Shown here one piece after another: positions 1 through 8,979 of a stretch of DNA of 42,914 nucleotides. The stretch is taken from contig NZ_JACYHA010000028.1 in the NCBI RefSeq assembly GCF_014837155.1, positions 1-42,914 of the forward strand. Direction: 5' to 3'. Source of the stretch: Litchfieldia stipae. Lineage in GTDB: Bacteria > Bacillota > Bacilli > Bacillales > Bacillaceae_L. Both the position numbers and the translations under genes were made by a program. Below the pieces are notes generated by a model. It did not search any database. It saw only the letters and a list, made by a program, of their open reading frames with translations, and was not told where the DNA came from. Every line of letters begins with the position of its first letter. Positions within the stretch are counted from its first letter, which is position 1.

Positions 1-100
1 ATCGCAACCTTTTTCGACTGTTTGTCAAGAGCGATTGCGGGGCCTCACGTCCCCCCAAAATGGAAATGAACTTATACTTTACATAGTTTTCATAGAACTT

Positions 101-127
101 TTGACACTACCGGTTAAAAGATATTTT
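101..127 (+). promoter_or_regulatory. possible promoter upstream of pepF
   Basis: A perfect TTGACA box lies at 101-106. The best -10 candidate is TATTTT at 122-127, but the 15-nt spacing is short, so this is weak. It is followed by an AGGAGG at 157-162 and a tiny open frame, then the pepF start. Confidence 0.25.
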
Positions 128-168
128 CATAATATAACAGATAATTGCAAATTCATAGGAGGTTAAGA

Positions 169-213
169 GTGAAAAATACAATATGCAGGAAAAAGACTTT
201 CGATATAGAATAA
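169..213 (+). CDS. possible 14-codon leader ORF before pepF
   Basis: A GTG codon 6 nt after a strong AGGAGG opens a 14-residue frame (VKNTICRKKTFDIE) ending in TAA, 55 nt before the pepF start. It is seen only as an RBS plus a short frame. There is no recognisable family, and it could equally be chance or a remnant of a former gene start. Confidence 0.2.
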   Translation: MKNTICRKKTFDIE

Positions 214-268
214 AAGGTGATGGAAAGTATTTTTAAAATTTAAAAAATAGATGTGGAGGTAATATCGT

Positions 269-2092
269 ATGGTTCAAAAGAAAAGAGCGGAAGTTCCTGT
301 TGATGAAACATGGAATCTCGAGGATATTTTTTCAACAGAAGAGCTTTGGGAACATTCTTATGTTGAAATAGAAGGGGTACTTGATCATTTTCTGAAATCT
401 TCTATAAAGTTAGAGAACTCAAAAGATGTGTTAACTGCCGTGCAAGATTTAGAGAGTTTACTGGAAAAATTAGAATTAACAACAAGCTATGCAAGGTACA
501 AGTTCTCTGAGGATGGGACAGACCAAACGAATCAAACGAGAATGGGACGCACTCAATTTCTAATGGAAAAAGCAGCAAACGTAAAAACCACTTTTATGAA
601 CGCTTTCCTTAGCCTTTCAAGTGAAGAATTAAATACTTATCGTGAAGAAGAAAGAAGGCTAGAAGAATATAATAAGTTTTTAAATAAGCTAGAAGAAGCT
701 CGAAAGCATACATTAAGTCCTGAATTAGAGGATGCACTTGCATCACTAGATTCAACCCTGAAATCAGCAGAAGGAATTTATGACAGTATTACTTCTTCTG
801 ATATGAAATTTGAGCCTGTTTCTAATCGAAATGGGAAAGAAGTACCTGTGTCATTGTTTATGTATATGACTCAAATCGAAACATCTCCAGATACGACTTT
901 ACGTAGAAATGCGTACAAATCGTTGACTAGCGGTTTAAATAATTATAAGCACGGGTTAGCCCACACATTAGCAACAGAAATACATAAGAACATTTCACTT
1001 GCAAAATTGCGTGGGTATCCATCTACTTTTGATATGCTTCTTCAGCATTCATCGCCAACAAACTTCTTTTTGGATGCAGATGGTATCACATCACAGCATT
1101 TTGAACAAATATTAGATACGATTCGTTTAGAGTTATCGCCACATATGCAGCGCTATGCAAAATTGCGTCAGCGCGAGCTTGGTCTTGACAAACTATTATT
1201 CTCTGATGTAAAAGCACCACTCGACCCAGACTTCGATCCTGAAATTAGCTTTGAAGAAGCTGGTGAAATCATTATTGAAGCTGTTGGTGTTTTAGGTGAG
1301 GAATACAAAGAGTTAATGAGAAAGGCAATCAAAGAACGCTGGGTATACCGTGGAGATAATGTTGGGAGAAATATGATTGCTTTTGGTGGTGGAGTGCATG
1401 GGGTACACGGATATGTATTCTATCCATGGGGAGGAAATCTATTTGATATGATTCTCTTAGGTCATGAATTAGGTCATGCCCTGCATTTTCATTTAGCCCA
1501 TGAGAATCAACGAATCATCAATAATTCGATGCCACTCTTTTTCATAGAGTCCCCATCAACTTTAATAGAGCATCTAATTGTTCAGTATTTACGCGAAACT
1601 AGAGATGATCCTCGCTTGCATCGTTGGCTTAATATGTATTTGATGATGAGTTATCATCATAATTTTGTTACACATGTGTTAGAAGCTGAGTTACTTAGAA
1701 GACTTTATAAAATGGCGGAAGCTAAGCAGCCTTTAACAACTACAACAATAAGTGAAACAAAGGGGGCGATTCTGTCTGAATTTTGGGGTGACACAGTTGA
1801 AATTGATGAAGGAGCCAAATTAACCTGGATGAGACAACCACATTACTATATGGGACTATATCCATACACGTATTCAGTTGGTTTGTCTGCATCAACGGTC
1901 ATTGCCAATCGAATCAAAGAAGAAGGAATAACTGCTGGCGAGCATTGGACTGAAGTACTTAAACAGGGTGGAGCAAAGAAAGGTTTAGATTTATTTAATA
2001 TGGCAGGACTTGATTTATCCAACACACAGCTTTTCAGTGAGGCCATTAAGTATGTTGGATCCATTGTAGATGAACTAGAAAAAAGTTTTTAA
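269..2092 (+). CDS. pepF: M3-family oligoendopeptidase (PepF-type)
   Basis: Cytosolic zinc metallopeptidase of the M3/thimet family, expected to cut short oligopeptides. The N-terminal part is a helical PepF-type region beginning with the usual ETWNLEDIF-like segment. The HELGH zinc motif is at residues 399-403, within GHELGHALHFHLA. The third ligand is expected in the following helix, near the ESPST segment. At 607 residues it has the usual length for PepF-like enzymes and looks intact. The ATG at 269 has a GGAGGT site about 8 nt upstream. It is monocistronic: a symmetric terminator follows directly and the next gene is convergent. Family assignment is firm. Which PepF clade it belongs to, and its substrate, are not determined. 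Confidence 0.88.
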   Translation: MVQKKRAEVPVDETWNLEDIFSTEELWEHSYVEIEGVLDHFLKSSIKLENSKDVLTAVQDLESLLEKLELTTSYARYKFSEDGTDQTNQTRMGRTQFLMEKAANVKTTFMNAFLSLSSEELNTYREEERRLEEYNKFLNKLEEARKHTLSPELEDALASLDSTLKSAEGIYDSITSSDMKFEPVSNRNGKEVPVSLFMYMTQIETSPDTTLRRNAYKSLTSGLNNYKHGLAHTLATEIHKNISLAKLRGYPSTFDMLLQHSSPTNFFLDADGITSQHFEQILDTIRLELSPHMQRYAKLRQRELGLDKLLFSDVKAPLDPDFDPEISFEEAGEIIIEAVGVLGEEYKELMRKAIKERWVYRGDNVGRNMIAFGGGVHGVHGYVFYPWGGNLFDMILLGHELGHALHFHLAHENQRIINNSMPLFFIESPSTLIEHLIVQYLRETRDDPRLHRWLNMYLMMSYHHNFVTHVLEAELLRRLYKMAEAKQPLTTTTISETKGAILSEFWGDTVEIDEGAKLTWMRQPHYYMGLYPYTYSVGLSASTVIANRIKEEGITAGEHWTEVLKQGGAKKGLDLFNMAGLDLSNTQLFSEAIKYVGSIVDELEKSF

Positions 2093-2100
2093 TTAAATAT

Positions 2101-2139
2101 AAATAAGTGCTAAACGTCGATACGTCTTAGCACTTATTT
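2101..2139. terminator. bidirectional intrinsic terminator
   Basis: A perfect 13-bp inverted repeat (AAATAAGTGCTAA at 2101-2113 and its complement at 2127-2139) with A/T-rich flanks lies between the converging pepF and TPR-like genes, so it can end both transcripts. Confidence 0.8.
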
Positions 2140-2153
2140 TCTTTTGTAAGCTA

Positions 2154-3557
2154 TTAAGAACTTTTCTGAATTTGTTTATATAAATATTGATAAGAATTAG
2201 CTTCTTCAACCATACCTAATTCTCGATATAATTTTGTTAGCCATTTAATCGGTCTTGGGTTTGTAGGATTTAGTTCAATATCCCAGAGAAAACATTCAAT
2301 AGCTTGAGGCAGTTGATTTAAATAGTAATATAGTTCCCCCATAATATGCTGTTGCTCTGGTTCTTCTCTTATCTTATATAATGTGTTTATTTGAGTGGCG
2401 TAACTAAAGGGTAAATGTAGCAGGGGACTCATCCACTGATAAACATAGGTTAAATCGTGAGATTCAAATAGTCGAGGAATAAGAAGATTCATCAGCTGTT
2501 CAAGTTGGCTAGTGCTTGCATTTGTAAAAATCTCAGCGTTTATGTCTTCGAAAGCTAGAGCGTGAGAAGGTTCTAGAACATCAAAAATGCCAATTAAAAC
2601 ATCTATTTGTCTTGATGTTAATTGTATTTCAGTCTTTGTTAGAAGCAAATAGGCATCTTCATAATGATTCTCATGTAATAATTCGGAAACAATATGATTG
2701 CGAATTTTTTCTTTGTTTATAGTTGATGTCGCTTGGTCATGGAGCTTTAAGAGATAAGCTTTAGAGTCATTCTCAGAATAATAAGTAGGAAGAATTTCTA
2801 ATAATTGCTGGAAATAGAGATCGAACCGTTTCGTATCTGGTGAAGTTAATTTATAAAAGTATAGTGCAAGAATTTCGAGAGGTCTGGAATCTGTTCGGAT
2901 GGTTTCCAAAAGGAGCTCGAAGCCTTTTTGTGTGTTCAATTGTAAAAAAGCATGAGTTTCTACAAATAATGGGTCAAACTTACATAATTTCTTAAGATCT
3001 GATTGATATTTGAGGGAGTATTTCTGGTAATCTATGTGGGAAATCAGGGAATGGGCCCAATTGTTGGTTGGGTATCTTTCAATAATAAGATTAAGTATGC
3101 GGTATGCTTGTAGGAATTTACCATCTCTTCTGGCTTGTAAGCACATTTTTTTAAAAAGAGAAGTTAAGTCGTCTTTCTTAAAATAGGTGTCAAATGCAGT
3201 TAAGATAAATGCAGATTCAACTTCATTATATTTTGTTTTTATTTGTTTCCAAAGCGTATTCAAATTGGTGAGTAAATGAAAAGAATTCAAAGTGAGTAGA
3301 GACTGTATAATTGGATGAGGAGAAGCAAGATAAATACCTTTGGTTAGAATCTGTTGAAGGGTCGATGTTCTTTTTATTTTAGTTGTTCTCTTACCAGTAA
3401 GGAAATTGTTTTTATAAAAGAATAAATAGTAACATTCGTCATTTTTTTGATTGTAGGATTCCAAAACTTGATAACCTTGAAAAAGATAAAGACCATTGAT
3501 TTCTAATTCGACTTTTCGATTTTCATCTGTAATCGTAATATAGGTTGTATTTTTCAT
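2154..3557 (-). CDS. TPR-like protein of unknown function
   Basis: A 467-residue, mostly helical, leucine/tyrosine-rich protein without signal peptide or membrane segment. The C-terminal 60 residues read as a TPR-type helical pair (GELYYYLNQLPQAIECF, then a second helix with WLTKLYRELG). Another TPR-like stretch lies near residues 145-175 (ARRDGKFLQAYRIL). The N-terminal 60 residues look like a small beta-rich domain. I chose the ATG at 3557, preceded by AAGGGATGG at good spacing. A TTG 18 nt upstream is also open. TPR proteins usually act as protein-protein adaptors. No partner or pathway can be named here, and it is monocistronic. Confidence 0.6.
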   Translation of the reverse strand: MKNTTYITITDENRKVELEINGLYLFQGYQVLESYNQKNDECYYLFFYKNNFLTGKRTTKIKRTSTLQQILTKGIYLASPHPIIQSLLTLNSFHLLTNLNTLWKQIKTKYNEVESAFILTAFDTYFKKDDLTSLFKKMCLQARRDGKFLQAYRILNLIIERYPTNNWAHSLISHIDYQKYSLKYQSDLKKLCKFDPLFVETHAFLQLNTQKGFELLLETIRTDSRPLEILALYFYKLTSPDTKRFDLYFQQLLEILPTYYSENDSKAYLLKLHDQATSTINKEKIRNHIVSELLHENHYEDAYLLLTKTEIQLTSRQIDVLIGIFDVLEPSHALAFEDINAEIFTNASTSQLEQLMNLLIPRLFESHDLTYVYQWMSPLLHLPFSYATQINTLYKIREEPEQQHIMGELYYYLNQLPQAIECFLWDIELNPTNPRPIKWLTKLYRELGMVEEANSYQYLYKQIQKSS

Positions 3558-3665
3558 TTCTATCCATCCCTTCAATTTTCCTATAATTATATTGTACCAT
3601 AGTAGAAAATGCTTTGATATTTCGGGTTAGAATTGAATGAACTATGTTGGATAATTGAGCAGTAT

Positions 3666-3708
3666 ACAAACATTGTTAATAATGGTTTTAACTATTAACA
3701 ATGTTTGT
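3666..3708 (-). terminator. inverted repeat ending the alaX-like gene
   Basis: A perfect 16-bp inverted repeat (3666-3681 and 3693-3708, 11-nt loop) lies 6 nt beyond the stop of the alaX-like gene. There is no long T-run on the minus strand, so it may act as a terminator or as an mRNA-stabilising hairpin. Confidence 0.55.
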
Positions 3709-3713
3709 GATTC

Positions 3714-4892
3714 TTAGAGAGTCTTTGACTTTATATTATTTTCGATATGAGTGGATAATCTAGCCATGTCGTCGTTCGTTTCAAAGCTTGCCTGAGCACT
3801 TGTAGCGTTTCCGCCACCTTTTCCTTGAAAATTCTTAACATGATCTTTCAAAAACTGTCCAGGGTGAAAGTCAAAGGAACCATTATGAGCAATAAACAAC
3901 TTTTTTTCAAGCTCTGATTGGAAGATAACGAGGTAATTCTGTTCAATAACAAGACGTGCGAGCCTTTGCATATCTTTTAAAGTACGATTATTAAAAGTAA
4001 AGCTAATCACATTTGAAGTGGTTTTATTAACCAATTCTTGGGCAAAGTGCTGATCCATTTCTTCTTTCAAACCTTCCATTTCTTTTTGAAAGCTTTTATT
4101 TTCAGCTTCTAATTTCTCGATTTTTGCTAGCACAGATTCTCTGTTACTACTCAGATGTGATGAAATTTTATTTAATATACTTCCTGATTGTTGATAATCC
4201 ACTAATGCACGATACCCACATTTAAAATAAACTCGAACCATTCCTTTTTGTTTTTCAGTTTTGACAATTCGAATCATTCCGAGTTGACCGGTGTGATTTA
4301 CATGTGTTCCACAACAAGCCGAAACATCAATTCCGTCAATTTCAACAATTCGGATATCGTCAGTTACTTCAGGAACCTTTCTTAATGGGAGGGAGGATAA
4401 TTCTTCCTCTGTTACAAAATAGGTTTTAATTTCTCTATTTTGGTAGATATATTGATTTACTCTTTGTTCAATTTCTATTATATCTGTTTCACTAAGCTGG
4501 GTTGTTTCAATATCAATCGTGACATTGTCAGTTCCAAGATGAAAGCTTTTTGTCACGTATCCAAATCGTTCGATGATACTTGCAGATAAGAGGTGTTGAC
4601 CAGTATGCTGCTGCGAATGATCAAAGCGCAGATTCCAGTCAATCTCACAACTGACCTCTGGTGTATCAGGTTTTGAAGCTAACTTATGGTAAATTTCATT
4701 TTCTTCCTCGATGACATCAAGCACTTCAAGTTGATTGATAAATCCTTGATCAGCTGGTTGTCCTCCACCTTCAGGATAAAAAGCAGTTTCATCTAAGGTA
4801 ATTAAAAAATAATCCTCCTTTTCAATAATATTTGTTACTCTTGCTGTCCAATTAGTACACGTTGGATATGTGTAAAATAATTTCTTTGTCAT
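3714..4892 (-). CDS. alanyl-tRNA editing protein, AlaX-L type with DHHA1 domain
   Basis: Free-standing homologue of the AlaRS editing domain. It hydrolyses Ser- or Gly-mischarged tRNA-Ala in the cytosol. It has 392 residues. The N-terminal beta-barrel carries FYPEGGGQPADQG (39-51). The zinc-binding editing core shows the two expected clusters: H92-x3-H96 with HTGQH to H100, and C193-x3-H197. A coiled coil follows at about 245-280. A C-terminal DHHA1-like domain ends in a glycine-rich GKGGGNATSAQA motif. I chose the ATG at 4892 because AAGGAGAG precedes it at ideal spacing. The frame stays open a further 65 codons, but those encode a low-complexity Phe/Ile-rich stretch unlike the family. Divergent from cysH. 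Confidence 0.88.
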   Translation of the reverse strand: MTKKLFYTYPTCTNWTARVTNIIEKEDYFLITLDETAFYPEGGGQPADQGFINQLEVLDVIEEENEIYHKLASKPDTPEVSCEIDWNLRFDHSQQHTGQHLLSASIIERFGYVTKSFHLGTDNVTIDIETTQLSETDIIEIEQRVNQYIYQNREIKTYFVTEEELSSLPLRKVPEVTDDIRIVEIDGIDVSACCGTHVNHTGQLGMIRIVKTEKQKGMVRVYFKCGYRALVDYQQSGSILNKISSHLSSNRESVLAKIEKLEAENKSFQKEMEGLKEEMDQHFAQELVNKTTSNVISFTFNNRTLKDMQRLARLVIEQNYLVIFQSELEKKLFIAHNGSFDFHPGQFLKDHVKNFQGKGGGNATSAQASFETNDDMARLSTHIENNIKSKTL

Positions 4893-4921
4893 TTGACTCT
4901 CCTTTTTGCTGAATAATATCC

Positions 4922-4951
4922 ATCTAATCTTATTGTACATAAACATGTCAA
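4922..4951 (-). promoter_or_regulatory. candidate sigma-A promoter of the alaX-like gene
   Basis: On the minus strand TTGACA (4951-4946) is followed after 18 nt by TTAGAT (4927-4922), 30 nt before the chosen ATG. The -35 is perfect; the -10 is weak. Confidence 0.4.
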
Positions 4952-5016
4952 AATCGCAAAAATGATTATTGAAAAAATAATCAAAAATTTTAACCATACT
5001 AATCCGATAAAAAAGG

Positions 5017-5044
5017 TTGACTTTACAATTCGATGTGATAAAAT
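5017..5044 (+). promoter_or_regulatory. sigma-A promoter of the cysH operon
   Basis: TTGACT (5017-5022), 16-nt spacer, TAAAAT (5039-5044). This predicts a leader of about 110 nt before cysH. No SAM-I riboswitch signature was found in this leader. Confidence 0.55.
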
Positions 5045-5093
5045 TTAAAAAAACAAATGAGAAATAAATGGAAATGTAGATAATCAACTTACT

Positions 5094-5128
5094 AGGTAAA
5101 TAGATACATATTATTGGCTAATTTACCT
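5094..5128 (+). promoter_or_regulatory. inverted repeat in the cysH leader
   Basis: AGGTAAAT at 5094-5101 and its complement ATTTACCT at 5121-5128 flank an 18-nt spacer inside the predicted untranslated leader, 34 nt before the cysH start. It may be a repressor or activator site or an mRNA hairpin. The regulator is unknown. Confidence 0.35.
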
Positions 5129-5162
5129 GTTAACTGATTTACATGAGAGAGGAGAGTATTAT

Positions 5163-5876
5163 ATGAGTCAATTAGTAACCTTCAAGAACTTTAACGAAGT
5201 TGAAAAAAAAGAGTTCAATATAGATAACAATACAAAAGGGGCATTAGAGGTATTAGAGTGGGCATACAGTCAATATCAAGATGAAATTGTTTATGCTTGT
5301 AGCTTTGGGATTGAGGGAATCGTGATGATTGATTTACTATCAAAGGTCACTGACAAAGCAAGAATTGTCTTCCTTGATACAGGTGTTCACTTTGATGAAA
5401 CTTATGAGTTAATTGATAAGGTCAAAAAAAGATATCCAACCTTAACGATCGAATTAAAGAAGCCTAAGCTTACTCTTGAAGAACAAGCAGAGCAATTTGG
5501 AGCAGAACTGTGGAAGAGTAATCCAAATCAATGCTGTAATATTAGAAAAATCCAACCTTTAAACGAAGTACTTTCAGGGGTGACAGCTTGGATTTCTGGC
5601 TTGAGACGTGAACAATCGGAATCAAGAAAGAATACAGAATTTATCAATTTAGATAAACGTTTTGAATCTATTAAGGTTTGTCCATTGATCCATTGGTCAT
5701 GGAAGGATATTTGGAGATATGCTCATAAGAATGAGCTTGATTATAATACATTACATGATAATGGGTATCCGAGTATTGGCTGTAAAACATGTACGAAACC
5801 AGCCTTTAATGCAGATGATCTACGTTCAGGAAGATGGACTGGAACAAATAAAGTAGAATGCGGATTACACACATGA
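5163..5876 (+). CDS. cysH: phosphoadenylyl/adenylyl-sulfate reductase CysH
   Basis: Reduces activated sulfate (APS and/or PAPS) to sulfite with thioredoxin, in the cytosol. It has 237 residues. The PP-loop-type nucleotide fold is visible as [11 protein letters not shown] (44-54) and [13 protein letters not shown] (70-82). The cysteine pairs C124-C125 and C207-x2-C210, typical of the [4Fe-4S] class that accepts APS, are both present. So is the C-terminal catalytic ECGLH (C233). It is the first gene of the sulfate assimilation operon. GAGAGGAGAG precedes the ATG. From family knowledge, the two cysteine pairs point to a dual APS/PAPS enzyme as in B. subtilis. Confidence 0.93.
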   Translation: MSQLVTFKNFNEVEKKEFNIDNNTKGALEVLEWAYSQYQDEIVYACSFGIEGIVMIDLLSKVTDKARIVFLDTGVHFDETYELIDKVKKRYPTLTIELKKPKLTLEEQAEQFGAELWKSNPNQCCNIRKIQPLNEVLSGVTAWISGLRREQSESRKNTEFINLDKRFESIKVCPLIHWSWKDIWRYAHKNELDYNTLHDNGYPSIGCKTCTKPAFNADDLRSGRWTGTNKVECGLHT

Positions 5877-5898
5877 AATTAAAAGAGGGTAAACAAAC

Positions 5899-6978
5899 AT
5901 GACATATACAATAGCCGCTTGCATAATTGCGTTATTTTTTGCGATGAATATAGGAGCGAGTGGTGCTGCAGCCTCCATTAGTATTGCCTATGGTTCTGGA
6001 GCAATCGCTAAGCGTAGAAATGCTCTTATTATATGTGCGATTGCGATTTTCCTAGGTGCATTTATCGGAGGAAGTGAAGTAGTTAAAACAATTGGTTCTG
6101 GGATCGTTCCACAATCAATGCTTACAGTAAAGGTTGTTTTAATCATTCTCATTTCAGCTACATCATCATTATTTATCGCTAATTTATTGGGGATTCCGTT
6201 ATCTACCAGTGAAATTACAGTTGGGTCAGTCATTGGGGTTGGAATTGCATTACAATCATTATATGTTCAAAAAATCTTGGTCATTGTAAGCTTTTGGGTA
6301 ATTGTCCCAATCATAGGCTTTACATTAGCGCTTATCTTAGGAAAAGTGATCCAACGAATTGAGTTAAAGTATCCACAAGTGAACAGTTCAAAGTATAAGC
6401 CTATTCTTACCATTTTTGTAATTGTGATTGGATTTTTTGAAGCCTTCTCAGCAGGAATGAATAATGTGGCTAATGCCGTCGGACCACTTGTTGGAGCAGG
6501 AATCGTTTCAATTCAGCATGGAATCCTTATCGGTGGCTTTTTTATCGCAATAGGAGTACTGTTCTTGGGTGGTAAAGTGCTTCAAACCAATGCAAAGAAG
6601 ATTACAAGTATTTCTTTGCTAGAAGGTGGAGCAATTTCTGGAACAGGAGCAATTCTAGTAATGATTGCTTCAGTATTTGGATTACCAGTTCCACTTACTC
6701 AGGTGACAAGTTCAGCCATTATTGGGATTGGAATGGCCAAAGATGGAATGGATATTTGGAAAAAACAAGTTATCGTGAAAATATTAAAAGTTTGGGTGGT
6801 CTCCCCAATATTCTCAATGGTCATCTCATTTGGACTGTTTAAGATGTTCATTGATGGGGATTTATATACATTAATAATCTTACTAGGTGTTTGTGCTGCC
6901 ACTTTAGGAACGATTAGTTTAATAAAGACGATTCGAGAAGACCAACGACAGTATCAAGAAAATGGTGGGGGAATATAA
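5899..6978 (+). CDS. cysP: sulfate permease CysP (PiT family)
   Basis: Integral membrane protein of 359 residues in the inorganic phosphate transporter (PiT) superfamily, with about ten hydrophobic segments. It shows the duplicated PiT signatures, MNIGASGAAASIS near residue 16 and a second FSAGMNNVANAVGP near residue 183. In Bacillus the member located between cysH and sat imports sulfate rather than phosphate, so that substrate is inferred from the operon. It lies 22 nt after cysH with its own RBS (AGAGGG). Both repeats look intact. Confidence 0.88.
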   Translation: MTYTIAACIIALFFAMNIGASGAAASISIAYGSGAIAKRRNALIICAIAIFLGAFIGGSEVVKTIGSGIVPQSMLTVKVVLIILISATSSLFIANLLGIPLSTSEITVGSVIGVGIALQSLYVQKILVIVSFWVIVPIIGFTLALILGKVIQRIELKYPQVNSSKYKPILTIFVIVIGFFEAFSAGMNNVANAVGPLVGAGIVSIQHGILIGGFFIAIGVLFLGGKVLQTNAKKITSISLLEGGAISGTGAILVMIASVFGLPVPLTQVTSSAIIGIGMAKDGMDIWKKQVIVKILKVWVVSPIFSMVISFGLFKMFIDGDLYTLIILLGVCAATLGTISLIKTIREDQRQYQENGGGI

Positions 6979-7029
6979 CTTTAAAACCAACTAAAATGAT
7001 ATGAATAATAAAATTAGGAGGAATAAAAA

Positions 7030-8181
7030 ATGTCATTAAGTATACCTCATGGCGGAACTCTAGTTAATCGCTGGAACCCAACATATAATTTCGTACAGGT
7101 TGAAAAGGAAATAGAATTAGATACAATTGCTTTAAGTGATTTAGATTTGATTGGAACTGGTGCATATAGTCCGATTGAAGGATTTCTAAGTCAAGCAGAC
7201 TATGAATCAGTTGTTGATCATATGAGATTATCAAATGGGGTTGTCTGGAGTATTCCAATTACCCTTCCAATTAGTGAATCACTTTCTAGTCACTATTCTG
7301 TTGGTGATACGGTTAAATTGGTGAAAGACGGGGACGTGTATGGGATTATTACCATTACAGATTTGTATTCTCCGAATAAGGAAAAAGAAGCACTGAATGT
7401 CTATCGTACCGCAGATCTTGCTCATCCTGGTGTTAGTAAACTTTTTGAAAGAGGAACAGTATATGTAGGTGGGCCAATTACTCTTGTAAAAAGAATAAAA
7501 CGTACAAAGTTTGAAAGCTTTTATTTAGACCCAGTTGAAACAAGAGAAATATTCAAATCAAAGGGATGGAATTCAGTTGTTGGATTCCAAACAAGAAATC
7601 CAGTACATCGTGCTCATGAGTACATTCAAAAAACAGCACTAGAAACAGTAGATGGTCTGTTTTTAAATCCTTTAGTGGGTGAAACCAAGTCTGATGATAT
7701 CTCAGCCGAAGTGAGAATGGAGAGCTATCAAGTGTTACTGAAAAACTATTATCCAGAAGATCGTGTTTATTTAGCGGTATTCCCTGCTGCAATGCGTTAT
7801 GCAGGTCCAAGAGAAGCGATTTTCCATGCAATGGTACGTAAGAATTACGGTTGTACTCATTTCATTGTTGGCCGTGATCATGCAGGAGTTGGCGATTATT
7901 ATGGCACGTACGACGCACAACTCATTTTTGACAATTTCACAGAGGATGAACTTGGTATTTCACTCCTATTCTTTGAACATAGCTTTTATTGCAAAAAATG
8001 TGAGAGCATGGCTTCAACAAAAACATGCCCACATGATAAAAGTGAGCATATGATTTTATCAGGAACTAAAGTAAGAGAGATGTTACGAAACGGTGAGGTT
8101 CCACCAAGTACATTCAGCCGCAAAGAAGTTGTAGAGGTTCTTATTAATGGATTACAACGAGAGTCGGTTGGAGTTAACTAA
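7030..8181 (+). CDS. sat: sulfate adenylyltransferase
   Basis: ATP sulfurylase: ATP plus sulfate gives APS plus pyrophosphate. It has 383 residues, the standard length of the monofunctional bacterial/archaeal type. The catalytic [11 protein letters not shown] motif lies near residue 188 and the second nucleotide-binding motif GRDHAGVGD near residue 287. A cysteine cluster, [17 protein letters not shown], follows near 320-336 and may bind zinc. The start is preceded by AGGAGGAATAAAAA. It overlaps none of its neighbours and sits between cysP and cysC. Confidence 0.94.
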   Translation: MSLSIPHGGTLVNRWNPTYNFVQVEKEIELDTIALSDLDLIGTGAYSPIEGFLSQADYESVVDHMRLSNGVVWSIPITLPISESLSSHYSVGDTVKLVKDGDVYGIITITDLYSPNKEKEALNVYRTADLAHPGVSKLFERGTVYVGGPITLVKRIKRTKFESFYLDPVETREIFKSKGWNSVVGFQTRNPVHRAHEYIQKTALETVDGLFLNPLVGETKSDDISAEVRMESYQVLLKNYYPEDRVYLAVFPAAMRYAGPREAIFHAMVRKNYGCTHFIVGRDHAGVGDYYGTYDAQLIFDNFTEDELGISLLFFEHSFYCKKCESMASTKTCPHDKSEHMILSGTKVREMLRNGEVPPSTFSRKEVVEVLINGLQRESVGVN

Positions 8182-8197
8182 AGGAGAGTATAGATTC

Positions 8198-8797
8198 ATG
8201 TCTAAAAACGAAAACATTGTTTGGCATCAAGCTTCATTAACTAAACAAGATCGTCAGAAATTGAATAACCATCAAAGCTTTGTATTATGGTTTACTGGAT
8301 TATCAGGTTCTGGAAAATCAACAGTGGCTAATGCTGTGGCTAGTAAGCTGTATGAATTGTCTGTAAGGACATATGTTCTTGATGGTGATAATATCCGCCA
8401 TGGTTTAAATAAAGATTTAGGCTTTAATGACAATGATCGAAAAGAAAATATTCGTCGAATTGGTGAGGTTTCAAAGCTATTTGTTGATAGTGGTCAAGTC
8501 GTATTAACTGCATTTATTTCACCATTTCAAGAAGATCGCGCGGTTGTTAGAGAATTATTAGATACAGGTGAATTCATTGAGGTTTTTGTCAAATGTCCGA
8601 TTGAGGATTGTGAGAAGCGTGATCCAAAGGGTCTTTATGTGAAAGCTCGACAAGGAATCATTCCTGAATTTACAGGAATCAGTTCTCCATATGAGGAACC
8701 AACAGAGCCTGAATTAACAATTGAAACTAATAAATATACAGTTGAAGAATGTGTTGACCAAGTGATTACTTATTTAAAGACGAAAGAACTCATTTAA
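8198..8797 (+). CDS. cysC: adenylyl-sulfate kinase
   Basis: Phosphorylates APS at the 3' position to give PAPS. It has 199 residues. The Walker A motif GLSGSGKST is at 34-42 and the APS kinase signature [15 protein letters not shown] follows. Also typical are the lid-region segment [13 protein letters not shown] and ISSPYEEP. I placed the start at 8198, where AAGGAGAG lies 10 nt upstream. An earlier ATG at 8147 in the same frame lies inside sat and would add 17 unrelated residues. Last gene before the internal terminator of the operon. Confidence 0.92.
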   Translation: MSKNENIVWHQASLTKQDRQKLNNHQSFVLWFTGLSGSGKSTVANAVASKLYELSVRTYVLDGDNIRHGLNKDLGFNDNDRKENIRRIGEVSKLFVDSGQVVLTAFISPFQEDRAVVRELLDTGEFIEVFVKCPIEDCEKRDPKGLYVKARQGIIPEFTGISSPYEEPTEPELTIETNKYTVEECVDQVITYLKTKELI

Positions 8798-8843
8798 ACT
8801 GTAAAAGAAAAAACATTTTCATTGTAAAAAAAAGTTTAAATTA

Positions 8844-8871
8844 TTTTATTAACAAAACTTTATGGTATGAT
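8844..8871 (+). promoter_or_regulatory. possible promoter between cysC and sumT
   Basis: TTTTAT (8844-8849), 16 nt, TATGAT (8866-8871). Initiation would fall at about 8877, exactly where the 5' arm of the following hairpin begins. The -35 is poor. Confidence 0.3.
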
Positions 8872-8876
8872 GAAAT

Positions 8877-8923
8877 AACAAATGAGACCGAAGAGAAATT
8901 CTTATGGTTTCATTTGTTTTTTT
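8877..8923 (+). terminator. internal intrinsic terminator or attenuator, cysC/sumT
   Basis: AACAAATGAGACC (8877-8889) pairs with GGTTTCATTTGTT (8906-8918) with one G-T wobble, and T's continue to 8923. It separates the sulfate activation half of the operon from the siroheme half, so sumT expression depends on read-through or a separate promoter. Confidence 0.7.
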
Positions 8924-8979
8924 AGAATAGGAAATGCTAAGTAGACATAAATGATGTGAACATAGAGAGGGGCGATTCC

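Noticed and set aside
1-268. Additional gene at the left edge
   Set aside because: No open frame of useful length with an RBS; only a short GGGG/CCCC pairing and the tiny leader frame.
4893-5162. SAM-I (S-box) riboswitch before cysH, as reported for some Bacillus cysH operons
   Set aside because: None of the conserved S-box segments is visible in this leader, and it is short and AT-rich.
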